Of a DNA stretch of 64,000 bases, positions 9,774 to 18,100 are shown piece by piece. Made by a program: the position numbers and the translations under genes. The notes beneath the pieces are model-generated. The model was given only the letters and a program-made list of their open reading frames with translations. It did not search any database and was not told where the DNA came from. The DNA lies in NCBI RefSeq assembly GCF_030704685.1, contig NZ_JAUZDX010000019.1:62001-126000 (forward strand), read 5' to 3'. The DNA is from Acidovorax sp. A1169. Lineage in GTDB: Bacteria > Pseudomonadota > Gammaproteobacteria > Burkholderiales > Burkholderiaceae_C. How positions within the stretch are numbered: position 1 is the first letter of the stretch; each line of letters opens with the position of its first letter.

Positions 9774-9935
9774 TGTTCTGTCCCGCAAATACATGCCAAA
9801 AATAAAACCGATGGTTTTCGCGCCAGGGCGAGGCGCAAACCGCAGCGATAGCTGTGGCTATCGCGAGGATTTGCAACGCGGCCCTGGCGTGAAAGACGCG
9901 GTTTTATTGGCGTTTATTTGCGGGACAGGACACTA
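9771..9935. repeat. 165-bp MITE-like imperfect palindrome with 21-bp terminal inverted repeats
   Basis: The ends are TAGTGTtCTGTCCCGCAAATA (9771-9791) and its inverse at 9915-9935, with one mismatch. Inside, the symmetry continues almost to the centre: AATAAAACCG against CGGTTTTATT, then CGCCAGGGC against GCCCTGGCG, then a hairpin GCGATAGC-TGTG-GCTATCGC. It encodes no protein. It resembles a non-autonomous palindromic element and would form a long hairpin in DNA or RNA. A related core is present at 44859-44905. Confidence 0.8.
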
Positions 9936-9959
9936 TTTGGTAGCGAAAGGGCCTTACCC

Positions 9960-11540
9960 ATGAAACTGCAAAGCCAAATCATCGCTTTCGGCCTCGCAGG
10001 CGCTGTGCTGACCGCGCTGGCGGGTGGTATTGGCCTGATGGCATCCGGAACGCTCGGCGATTCCATCAATGAGGCCATTGGCGCCGGCGACGCCCTGCAG
10101 ACCAGCCAGCAGGCAGACATGATGCACGACGCGATCCGCGGAGACGCACAGTTGGCATTGCTCGGGGCCTACGAGAAAAATCCGGAGCGCATCGACCAGG
10201 GCGCGGCCGGCCTGGTGCGCCACGCGCAAACCTTCAACCAGGCCATTGCCGATCTGGCAGGTATGCCGCTCCCCGCAGAGAGTTTGGCGAAGTTGGCAGC
10301 AGTGAAGCCCTTGATCCAGAAGTACATTGACACGGCCGACGCCGTGATAAAAACGTCCAGATCCGACGCAGATACAGCGCAAAAGCAGATGCCTGCCTTG
10401 CAGGCGGCATTCACCGAACTCGAAGGCCGTATGTCCGAGCTGTCCGAGTCGATCGAGGATCATGGCAAGGCGGTCAACAGCCACGCCAAGGCCAGCGTTG
10501 GCCAGACCCGGATCGCCATCGGTGCGGTGCTGTTGTTCGCGGTTCTGGCCACGTTGGCCGCTGCGCTGTGGCTGGCACGCCGCATGGCGCGGCCCATGGC
10601 CCATGCCGTTGGCGTGGCAGACCAACTGGCCCGGGGCGACCTCACCTCCCACATTCGTCCGGCGGGCAATGACGAGACGGTACAACTGTTGACGGCCATG
10701 GGGCATATGCAAGCCAGCTTCACAGGCATCGTGCGCGAAGTGAAGGCCAACGCCGATGAAGTGTCCAGCGCCAGCGGGCAGATTGCCCAGGGCAACCAGG
10801 ATTTGTCCAACCGTACTGAACAGCAGGCCGCAGCGCTGCAGCAGACGGCTGCCTCCATGGAACAACTCAATTCCACGGTCCGCCAGAACGCCGACAACGC
10901 CCGGCATGCCAACCAGCTCGCACAGAACGCTTCTGCCGTGGCGGTGCAGGGCGGAGAGGTCGTGGGCCAGTTCGTGGGCACCATGAAAGCCATCAATGAG
11001 AGCAGCAGGCAAATTGCCGACATCATCGGAGTGATCGATGCCATCGCCTTTCAAACCAACATCCTGGCGCTAAATGCCGCCGTCGAGGCCGCGCGCGCCG
11101 GCGAACAGGGCCGTGGCTTTGCGGTGGTGGCCGCAGAGGTGCGCAACCTGGCGCAACGCAGTGCCGAGGCAGCCAAGCAGATCAAAGAATTGATCAGCAC
11201 CAGCGTGAGCCGGGTTGACCAAGGCACCGCGCTGGTCGACAAAGCCGGCGGCAAGATGGCAGAAGTCGTCACCGCCATCCAGCGGGTGACCGAGATCGTT
11301 GCCGAGATCAGTGCTGCCAGCTCAGAGCAAAGCACGGGCGTGGCACAGGTAGGCGAGGCGGTAACGCAGATGGACCAGGCAACCCAGCAGAATGCCGCCC
11401 TGGTGGAAGAGGGCGCCGCCGCTGCGCAAAGCCTGAAGCTGCAGGCCGAACAACTGGTTCAGGCCGTAGCCGCCTTTCAGCTACCAGGTGGTGATGGCAC
11501 TCATCGCCGACTGGGGATGGCTCAGCACTCCAATCTGTAG
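9960..11540 (+). CDS. methyl-accepting chemotaxis protein
   Basis: The 526-residue chemoreceptor starts at ATG 9960 behind AAAGGG. It has TM1 (about residues 7-28), a periplasmic four-helix-bundle sensor domain (about 40-190), TM2 (about 195-215), HAMP (about 215-265) and the cytoplasmic signalling domain with the conserved hairpin tip ([20 protein letters not shown]). The methylation helices look intact. The C-terminus ([14 protein letters not shown]) lacks the usual Ala/Pro-rich tail and CheR/CheB-binding pentapeptide of related receptors and runs into a transposase remnant. The tail is therefore probably truncated (inference). Confidence 0.92.
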   Translation: MKLQSQIIAFGLAGAVLTALAGGIGLMASGTLGDSINEAIGAGDALQTSQQADMMHDAIRGDAQLALLGAYEKNPERIDQGAAGLVRHAQTFNQAIADLAGMPLPAESLAKLAAVKPLIQKYIDTADAVIKTSRSDADTAQKQMPALQAAFTELEGRMSELSESIEDHGKAVNSHAKASVGQTRIAIGAVLLFAVLATLAAALWLARRMARPMAHAVGVADQLARGDLTSHIRPAGNDETVQLLTAMGHMQASFTGIVREVKANADEVSSASGQIAQGNQDLSNRTEQQAAALQQTAASMEQLNSTVRQNADNARHANQLAQNASAVAVQGGEVVGQFVGTMKAINESSRQIADIIGVIDAIAFQTNILALNAAVEAARAGEQGRGFAVVAAEVRNLAQRSAEAAKQIKELISTSVSRVDQGTALVDKAGGKMAEVVTAIQRVTEIVAEISAASSEQSTGVAQVGEAVTQMDQATQQNAALVEEGAAAAQSLKLQAEQLVQAVAAFQLPGGDGTHRRLGMAQHSNL

Positions 11541-11664
11541 CGGTCTGGCTGCGTTGGCCATGGCCATGGCCGCTTCGCGCTCTGCGTAGATGTCGGCCTG
11601 CGTGACCACGGCATTGGCCACCAGGCCATGGTGGTTTTCGCTCAAGGGGGCCCATGTAGCGCAG
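11536..11664 (-). mobile_element. decayed IS5-family transposase fragment
   Basis: Reading the minus strand, the peptide ELRYMGPL (one frame) joins SENHHGLVANAVVTQAD and then YAEREAAMAMANAARP (a second frame). This is the typical central segment of IS5-type DDE transposases (YMGHxLxENRxGLVxxAxVTQADGxAEREAA). At least one frameshift is needed and both ends are missing, so it is inactive. It sits directly against the 3' end of the chemoreceptor gene and marks the left edge of the accessory island. The rest of the 463-bp gap to 12003 shows no gene or RNA I recognise. Confidence 0.7.
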
Positions 11665-12003
11665 CTCGCCAGGAGCGTGCGCGGCAGAAGGCATCGAAGC
11701 GAAACGCTCGAAAACCGAGGATCGCTGGGTAGTACCGACAACCCCAGGGTGGGCACTGGGCGCTGGAGGTAATGCCCGGCGAGACGGTTTTATCGGGCGT
11801 TGCAGTCGACGCTCCTTCTGCCGCGCACGTTCCTAGCAGTTTTGCCTTTGCGGTACAGCCGTGCATCGCTGTCCGTTGAGTATTCATGGGTGTCGTTGTT
11901 GGGCCGCTGGCTTTTGGCAGATATGTTGCATGCATCTGCAATACCCCATTTGCACTATGGAACTCGGCAAACCTGCGTGCTACAAATGGAAACAATCCAT
12001 GAG

Positions 12004-13311
12004 ATGGGTACAAAGATCATGCAAGCAGTTCGTGCCGCTCCGGTGAAATGGGTAATAGCGAAATGGTGTGCCGTGTTTTTTGCGCTGCTCGCGACGGGCT
12101 GTGCGACAAAGACGGAAATTGCCGATCAGGCGGTCAAGGGCAGCTTGGCCACTGAGGACGTGAACAACCGTCTGCTGTTGTTAAACATCGTCCGCGCTTA
12201 CCACCGTTACCCGATGCACTTCGTCAGATTCAACGGATTGCGTGGCCCCATCGGCATTGGTGCCCCTACGGTGACCATCCCTACGCCGGTTGGGCCAGAT
12301 TTCACAAATCAGATTTACCAGCTTTCGACGACCATTAAGTTCGACCAACCCTCCTTCGACCTCCAACTACAGGACACCCAGGAGTTCTATCGGGGATTAA
12401 CAACTCCCCTCAGGCCTGAGGTCATGCAGTACTTTCTTGAACAGGGTTGGCCACAGCAGATGATTCTTTGGCTCTTTGTACGTGAGATCGAAATAACGGA
12501 AGACGGAAAAACCAAGAAGCGCTACCTGAACTACCCACAGGGAGATTACTCCTTCGAGAAATTTCGCAATGAGCTCGAACGGCTCCAAAGCTGTGACATC
12601 GAGATGCACGAGGACAAGCCAGTCTTGATATACGGGCCACCACTGGACATTTCGACTTCTACTTCTCCTGAAAAGCTCGCGGCCCTGAAGACAGCCGGCG
12701 TTGAATTGGTGCAAGTGAACGACGCCAATGGCGTGCGGTACCAGGTACAGCAAACCCGAAAAGTTGTTCAGCTCAAGCTCGTGGCGCACCGGGACAGCAC
12801 GAGCTGTGATCTACCCGGAGATTCTGCAGCATTCAAGGGCGAGCAAGGCGTCGCTTCGACCGGTGGTGTCAAGACGGTCTTTACGCTTCGCTCCGTGGAG
12901 GCCATGATTTACTTTCTGGGTGAGCTTTCTCGCAGGCAGTTGGACGGCACACTAGATGGTTCGATGCCTGGGATCTATTGCATCCGGTACGAGGCTAGGC
13001 GTGATGAGGCTAGACAGAAGACAGCGGCGGCTAAGGCGCGCGACGATGAGTCCTCCCACGATTGTGAGAAGTCATTCCCCGTTAGCGATAAAAATCCCCC
13101 GCGTCTGGATCCTCTTTTCGTGATGGAAAAAAATGTGCCGGGCGAAGCTACGGTCCGGGTGGACTACGACGGCACGTCCTACTCCATCCCGCGAGGCCTG
13201 CGAAGCGGTCGCTCAATGCATGTGATGAGCCTCTTGACTCAGCTTATTTCTCTGCAGAACAAAAGCGCCGACCTGCCCACCACGCAGAACGTGCGCGTGG
13301 TCAATCCTTAA
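12004..13311 (+). CDS. uncharacterised lipoprotein of the island cassette
   Basis: This is a protein of about 435 residues with signal peptide WCAVFFALLATGC and lipobox Cys, so it is probably periplasmic or outer-membrane attached. Start codons at 11986, 12004 and 12019 are all possible and none has a strong ribosome site. The segment NNRLLLLNIVRAYHRYPMHF and the later DTQEFYRGLTTPLRPEVM resemble an uncharacterised lipoprotein family of Proteobacteria, in which LLLNIVRxRxR is typical. No enzyme motif was found. It is followed after 37 bp by the PLD-like gene and then by RNase T2, suggesting an operon. Base composition is less GC-rich than the flanks. Confidence 0.6.
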   Translation: MGTKIMQAVRAAPVKWVIAKWCAVFFALLATGCATKTEIADQAVKGSLATEDVNNRLLLLNIVRAYHRYPMHFVRFNGLRGPIGIGAPTVTIPTPVGPDFTNQIYQLSTTIKFDQPSFDLQLQDTQEFYRGLTTPLRPEVMQYFLEQGWPQQMILWLFVREIEITEDGKTKKRYLNYPQGDYSFEKFRNELERLQSCDIEMHEDKPVLIYGPPLDISTSTSPEKLAALKTAGVELVQVNDANGVRYQVQQTRKVVQLKLVAHRDSTSCDLPGDSAAFKGEQGVASTGGVKTVFTLRSVEAMIYFLGELSRRQLDGTLDGSMPGIYCIRYEARRDEARQKTAAAKARDDESSHDCEKSFPVSDKNPPRLDPLFVMEKNVPGEATVRVDYDGTSYSIPRGLRSGRSMHVMSLLTQLISLQNKSADLPTTQNVRVVNP

Positions 13312-13348
13312 TCCCGAACGTACCACCAACTGTCAGTGGAGATGCTAT

Positions 13349-15094
13349 ATGAGTCAAGCCTTTCAGGTCGAAGGCGCCAATCAGCAGGCGCTGTTTAAGT
13401 TGCGCATTCATCGCGGGGACGGTATGGCACTGGTCGCCATGAACTGGAAAAACGGCAAGCCGCCACCCGACTTCGTTGGATTCGCAATCGAGTACAAGGA
13501 GCCGGGTGGTGACCGTTTCTTTTCGTTGAACAACCGTATCGCTTTCCCGAAAGCTGATGGATCGGTAGACAAGGGAAAGCGGCCCACCCGGCTCGCGCCA
13601 ATCCAAAAGTTTCGCTGGGTTCATTTCCCAAGGAATGCCGAGATGGATGGCCAGTTCATCTATCGCGTTACACCCGTTTTCATGAATGAACTCCGGGAAC
13701 TGAGCTATGGAGATTTCCAGGAAGCCTCGCTCGAATTGCGGCGCGAGACCTATCCCGACCAGTTGAACGTCGCGTATACGCACGGCTTTGTCGCTTCGCA
13801 GGCATTTGTTGATAAGTATTCATCGCATTCGATCACCACCTTGTTGCCGGCAAAGGCGGATGATGGCTTGAACTTTACACCTAGTCACCCGAAGGCACAG
13901 ACGGCTTTGGCCTGGATGGGCTTTGAGGCTCGCAGTGCGATTTTGGAGGTGCTTGATCAAGCTATAGCGGACGGCCAGGCGGAAGTCCGAGCGGTGCTTT
14001 ACGACCTCAACGAGCCTGGTGTCGTTACGAGGCTAGAGAAATTGGGCTCTCGGTTGAAGATAATCATTGATGATTCAGACTCTCATGGCGCTGCGCATTC
14101 TGCCGAAACCCAGGCGGCGGAGCGTCTGGTGCAGTCTGCTGGCCCCGACCATGTCAAGCGCCAGCACATGGGCAAGCTGCAGCACAACAAGACGGTGGTG
14201 GTAGATGGCCCATTGAACCAGGCGGTGGTGTGTGGCTCCACCAATCAGTCTTGGCGAGGCTTCTTTGTGCAGAACAATAACGCCATCGTGCTGCGCGGGA
14301 CTAAACCGGTGAAGATTTTTAGACAGGCCTTCCGGCACTATTGGGAGAACGATAGCGCTGCGGGGTTCGGTGCCACGACGTCAGCCGCTTGGCAGGACCT
14401 TGGTCTTGGAGGAGTCGACGCCAAGGTGTGCTTCAACCCGCTTTCAACATCGAATGGCGTGCTCGATAGCATCGCGGGCGATGTCAAGGGTGCGGAGTCG
14501 AGTCTGTTCTTCTCTCTCGCCTTCCTATATCAGACGCCAGGGGCGATACAGAAAGCAATACGCGCTATTAAGGATGACGAAAAGGTCTTTTCTTACGGCA
14601 TCTCTGATAGGGCCATCAATCTGCTTGTAGAAGACGCGACCGATGATTCAGAAATTGTTGTCGACGTTCAAAAACCGGATGGGACTGTGACAACCGTTAG
14701 TCCATCGGCCTTGCAGGAGAACGTGCCTGAGCCGTTCCGATCAGAGTCCTCCGGTGGTAGCGGAAATCGAATGCACCATAAGTTCATCGTTATCGATTTC
14801 GACAAACCGACGGCCCGCGTTTATATGGGTTCGTACAATTTTTCTAAGGCCGCTGACACCTCCAATGGTGAGAATTTGCTGCTGATAAAGGACCGTCGCA
14901 TCGCTGTGTCGTACATGATTGAGGCGCTACGGATTTTTGATCACTACCACTTTCGCATTTCTCAATCTCGTGCAAATGAGGCCGGCCAAAACCTCCTGCT
15001 CAAATTGCCACCGGGTGTCTGTGGGGGCGAACCCTGGTGGTCGGAGTACTACACCGACGCGCGAAAAATCGTTGACCGCGAAATTTTCGCCTGA
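13349..15094 (+). CDS. phospholipase D-superfamily protein with two HKD motifs
   Basis: The 581-residue protein has two HxKxxxxD active-site motifs: HNKTVVVD (about residue 275) and HHKFIVID (about residue 475). Each is followed by a typical GSxN-type strand (CGSTNQSW and MGSYNFS). Such pairs form one catalytic centre in PLD-type nucleases and phospholipases. The N-terminal ~130 residues look like a beta-sandwich accessory domain. No signal peptide is visible, which is odd because both neighbours are exported. The start has GGAG eight bases upstream. Nuclease or phospholipase activity cannot be told apart from sequence alone. It lies in an apparent operon with the lipoprotein and RNase T2. 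Confidence 0.78.
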   Translation: MSQAFQVEGANQQALFKLRIHRGDGMALVAMNWKNGKPPPDFVGFAIEYKEPGGDRFFSLNNRIAFPKADGSVDKGKRPTRLAPIQKFRWVHFPRNAEMDGQFIYRVTPVFMNELRELSYGDFQEASLELRRETYPDQLNVAYTHGFVASQAFVDKYSSHSITTLLPAKADDGLNFTPSHPKAQTALAWMGFEARSAILEVLDQAIADGQAEVRAVLYDLNEPGVVTRLEKLGSRLKIIIDDSDSHGAAHSAETQAAERLVQSAGPDHVKRQHMGKLQHNKTVVVDGPLNQAVVCGSTNQSWRGFFVQNNNAIVLRGTKPVKIFRQAFRHYWENDSAAGFGATTSAAWQDLGLGGVDAKVCFNPLSTSNGVLDSIAGDVKGAESSLFFSLAFLYQTPGAIQKAIRAIKDDEKVFSYGISDRAINLLVEDATDDSEIVVDVQKPDGTVTTVSPSALQENVPEPFRSESSGGSGNRMHHKFIVIDFDKPTARVYMGSYNFSKAADTSNGENLLLIKDRRIAVSYMIEALRIFDHYHFRISQSRANEAGQNLLLKLPPGVCGGEPWWSEYYTDARKIVDREIFA

Positions 15095-15126
15095 ATCGCT
15101 AACGTAGATCCTCTTTGTTTCAAGCC

Positions 15127-16128
15127 ATGTCCAACTTATCAATCAAGGTCTTTATGATGGCGTCCATAACGACGCTGGCCCCCTGGACCGCAAGCGCCAG
15201 TGAGCATGTGCAAGGCGCGTTCGTGGCCAGCCGGGATTGCGATGCCTATCTGTCATTCCGTCGAGGTACAAACCCCGGGGCAATCAAGGTTTCACCAGGT
15301 AAAAAGTACGAAATCCGGGAGGTCAACGATAAGGATCGCACATGGCTGCGGATCGAAGTCCCTGGCGTTAGCGACCCGCTACGGTGGGTGGCTAGTGAAT
15401 GCGGGATTGCCAGAGATGTCATTCCCATGGGAGACAACTCTGCCGCAGGGGCTGATCTGCCTCAAGAATGCAGTATCGCCGGCAAGCATGACAGCTATGT
15501 TCTGGCAGTCACTTGGCAACCGGGCTTCTGTGAGCACGTGAAGTATGACGGAACCAAACCTGAGTGTGAGAACATGGCCAGCGGCCGGCTCGTCGTCTCC
15601 AATCTGACCTTGCATGGCTTGTGGCCGAACCGGCAGCAATGCGGCACACGATACGGCGCCTGTGGGAACTCTACGCCGGACCTTTCCGAAGAAACGGTTT
15701 CCTACATAAGTCCTTGGATGCCCAACTTCTTTTATGAGCGCGTGTTCGGAACTTACGAATGGAAGAAGCATGGTACATGCTCGGGTATGACAAGTGATAC
15801 CTACTTTCGTAGGGCAGTAGATTCGGTGAAGGTCGTGAACGAGTCGGCAGCCGGACGCTACATCACAAGCAACGTCGGTGGAAAGATATCCAAGCAGGAG
15901 TTTGAAGCTCGGCTTCGCTCTGAAACCGGGAGAGCTTTGGCACCCAACGCGTTCACCTTGCGGTGTACTAACAAGCAACTGTTTGAAATTCATGTACGGC
16001 TTCCACTCGAGTTTAAGGAAGGTGCGTCACTTAATGATTTGTTGGGGCCCAACCTTCAGTCTTCCGCCGCTTCCGATCCCCGGGCGTGCATGGGCGACGA
16101 AATACTAATCGAAGCGAGTGGAAAATAG
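15127..16128 (+). CDS. secreted ribonuclease T2-family protein
   Basis: This is about 333 residues from ATG 15127; ATG 15154 with AAGG upstream is an alternative. A signal peptide ends near WTASASE. Residues about 25-100 form an SH3-like or unknown beta domain. The rest is an RNase T2/RNase I fold with both conserved active-site segments: CAS I (LTLHGLWPN, His) and CAS II (EWKKHGTCS, Glu, Lys, His). Many cysteines fit a disulfide-rich periplasmic or secreted enzyme. It is the third gene of the lipoprotein/PLD cassette, so the cassette may degrade or process nucleic acids outside the cytoplasm (inference). Confidence 0.85.
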   Translation: MSNLSIKVFMMASITTLAPWTASASEHVQGAFVASRDCDAYLSFRRGTNPGAIKVSPGKKYEIREVNDKDRTWLRIEVPGVSDPLRWVASECGIARDVIPMGDNSAAGADLPQECSIAGKHDSYVLAVTWQPGFCEHVKYDGTKPECENMASGRLVVSNLTLHGLWPNRQQCGTRYGACGNSTPDLSEETVSYISPWMPNFFYERVFGTYEWKKHGTCSGMTSDTYFRRAVDSVKVVNESAAGRYITSNVGGKISKQEFEARLRSETGRALAPNAFTLRCTNKQLFEIHVRLPLEFKEGASLNDLLGPNLQSSAASDPRACMGDEILIEASGK

Positions 16129-16194
16129 TGAAGCGCATAGCGATCACAGGCACTCGTTGTAATCCCGCGGACTTTCGAAAACGGAAGTTGTCTA

Positions 16195-16681
16195 GTCCTC
16201 GCTCCTTGCTGGACGATTTGAGGATGAGTCTCTCAGTCAAGGCACCTCTCAAGCACTCAGAAGGTCTACCGCCAGCGCTATCCCGACGCAGCTACGCGCC
16301 ATCGACCCCTTTGTCACCCCACCGGCATCCACATGACCGGCGACACATTTTCACACTGCCCCGGCATGTCCAAACAGGACCAGTACATCGTCAATCTCTA
16401 CGGCGCCGATGCCCACGTGATCACCGAGATGTGAGCCGCTGCCATTGCGTTGTCGGTCACGCGCCCCCAAGGCACCGCCCCCCTGATGAGCCTGCGCAGG
16501 GAGGCGATTTTGAACAGGGCAACACCAAGGAAACCATGCAGCACCACTTGGACCCGGCGCCGGGCGAACTGGTTGGGGGCTTTGCGGATACGGTGGAGAA
16601 CGTGGCGCTGGTGGGCACGCGGGTCGTGGACCATATCGTGCGGAACTGGGGCGGTGGCGGGGTGGGGTGCTGGCGAGGTAA
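16195..16681 (+). pseudogene. decayed 3' half of a purine nucleoside permease-like gene
   Basis: This stretch aligns throughout with the 3' half of the intact gene at 2631-3677. Examples are ATGACCGGCGACAC, GTGATCACCGAGATG (here followed by an in-frame TGA at the position of GAG) and the terminal peptide DTVENVALVGTRVVDHIVRNW. Small deletions break the frame several times and the 5' half is absent. It is in the same orientation as the intact copy, 13 kb away. It is probably left from a duplication or recombination event accompanying entry of the island. Confidence 0.85.
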
Positions 16682-16912
16682 GAGGCGTCTGGCCGGCACT
16701 GAATAATGCGAGCCCTCCTGGTAATGCAAGACTTTGACAGCAGCTGATGAATTGAGAGCTGCTGCGCATAGTAGAAGGTTGGATTCCGCCTTAAGGCCCT
16801 TTGAATCGTTTTTGGATTGATTTTAATTTTCGGAGTTGCTGAGATTAAATTTGCAAAAGGGTTGTTGGGGGTGAATGCTCATTGATTATTAATTTTAAAA
16901 ATTGGAGTGTGT
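16682..16912. other. AT-rich leader before the TIR gene
   Basis: This is 231 bp without a gene. AT content rises sharply from about 16790. It must hold the promoter of the TIR gene, but I cannot choose a -35/-10 pair with confidence. The ribosome site TTGGAG is at 16902-16907. Confidence 0.4.
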
Positions 16913-17677
16913 ATGAAGGTATTTTTGAGTTGGTCGGGGGCTCGGAGCAAGGATGTTGCAGGTCTCCTAAGTGATTGGTTGTGTTGTGTAATCCAAGCAT
17001 CTCGCCCATGGATTTCTACTAGGGATTTGGATCGAGGGTCGTTGTGGTTTGGTGAGATAAATGATCAATTGAAGGACACCACTGTTGGAATAATATGTTT
17101 GACACAGGAAAATAAAAATCGCCCCTGGATTCTTTTTGAAGCAGGAGCGCTTGCAAAAGGCCTGTCTACATCGCGTGTTTGTACGCTATTGGTAGATCTT
17201 GAGCCTAAAGATATTGAGGATCCATTGGCTCAGTTTAATCATACATTTCCAAATAGAGAGAGTGTGCTTGGGCTGGTGAAGACGCTGAATGGTTCTCTTG
17301 GAAATAATGGATTGGACAATAGAATTCTCGAGCAGGTATTTTCCACTTATTGGCCGCAGTTTGAGAGTCGATTTGCTGAAATCCTTGCGACAACTGAGTC
17401 ACAGCCTCCATCGAAACCACGTCCTAAAGAGGATGTGCTGAGTGAGATTTTGGAAACGACGAGAATGATGAATTCTAGAATTCGTCGAATCGAACGCGAG
17501 GTTGATCGGTCCCGGGTGGAGGACAAGGAGCCTCTGAGTATGTTGTATAAACAGGCGCTTGATATGGTTGGGAGTGGGGCGCCGTTTGAGCTGGTCGTAG
17601 ATCGCTTTGGTAGTAGATTGCCAACTCATATATTAAAAGAGTTGGCTATATTGAGTGAACAAGGAAAACCAAATTAA
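16913..17677 (+). CDS. stand-alone TIR-domain protein, probable anti-phage NADase
   Basis: The 254-residue protein starts at ATG 16913 behind TTGGAG; a GTG six bases upstream is less likely. The first ~150 residues form a bacterial TIR domain with MKVFLSWSG, the STRDLDRGSLWFGEI loop and ILFEAGALAKG. The Glu in the last motif occupies the position of the catalytic residue of NAD-cleaving TIR proteins. The C-terminal 100 residues look helical, with a charged coiled-coil-like stretch (RIRRIEREVDRSR). Codon use and base composition are strikingly AT-rich compared with the flanking genome, indicating recent transfer. No partner sensor gene is adjacent, so it may act alone. Confidence 0.8.
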   Translation: MKVFLSWSGARSKDVAGLLSDWLCCVIQASRPWISTRDLDRGSLWFGEINDQLKDTTVGIICLTQENKNRPWILFEAGALAKGLSTSRVCTLLVDLEPKDIEDPLAQFNHTFPNRESVLGLVKTLNGSLGNNGLDNRILEQVFSTYWPQFESRFAEILATTESQPPSKPRPKEDVLSEILETTRMMNSRIRRIEREVDRSRVEDKEPLSMLYKQALDMVGSGAPFELVVDRFGSRLPTHILKELAILSEQGKPN

Positions 17678-18005
17678 ATATATTCTCAAGTGACTTGAGA
17701 TAATATGTATTTTTTAAGACAGCTCGCCTTATGCTGCTGGGAGCCTCTAAAAACCCCTGATTTTTCAAAAACAGCGCACGTAAGTTATTGATTCATATGG
17801 GCGCAAATCTGGAGAGTTGAGGTTTTTTGGAGGCCCTGCTGTTTGCGTGGGGCAGTCTGTGGATGGCCGAAAGGCGGAGCGTCAAGGCGGCAGCCCAAGA
17901 CGGGCCTGCAAACCGCGCGAGCGAGTGCAAGCAGGGTGGTTGCTCAGGCACCAGGCGCATCCGCGCGCATTACCGGCTGTTCTTCCGGGGCTTTGCAAAC
18001 CTTCA
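17678..18005. other. gene-free right flank of the island
   Basis: This is 328 bp between the TIR stop and the truncated oxidoreductase. Around 17739 the sequence GGAGCCTCTAAAAACCCC looks like the outer end of an IS5-type element, but no matching inverted end was found. The part after 17815 is GC-rich again and encodes nothing recognisable. It probably contains the right junction of the island. Confidence 0.35.
17684..17716 (+). terminator. weak intrinsic terminator after the TIR gene
   Basis: The stem TCTCAAGT/ACTTGAGA with a single-base centre begins 7 bp after the TIR stop. A T-rich run (TATTTTTT) starts about 8 bp beyond it. The stem is AT-rich and the T-run is displaced, so activity is uncertain. 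Confidence 0.4.
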
Positions 18006-18083
18006 CTAGTAGCTTGTAATTGAGGCACGCGCAATGTGGCTGCCCACTTCGCCGGCGCCGATGATGCCGATGACGGTAGCCAT
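18006..18083 (-). pseudogene. truncated NADP-dependent oxidoreductase (N-terminal 25 residues only)
   Basis: A 25-codon frame starts at ATG 18083, 17 bp after the SDR stop. It begins with a textbook Rossmann dinucleotide-binding motif (VIGIIGAGEVGSHIARA), as in F420/NADP-dependent oxidoreductases, and then stops after ITSY. The full family is about 200 residues. The break coincides with the right edge of the accessory island, so the rest was most likely lost there. It was probably co-transcribed with the SDR. Confidence 0.7.
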
Positions 18084-18100
18084 GCGTGCGTGCCCCTGCG

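Noticed and set aside
17827-18009. Open frame of 60 codons at the right edge of the island
   Set aside because: No ribosome site, no family resemblance and Arg/Ala-rich shadow-like composition.
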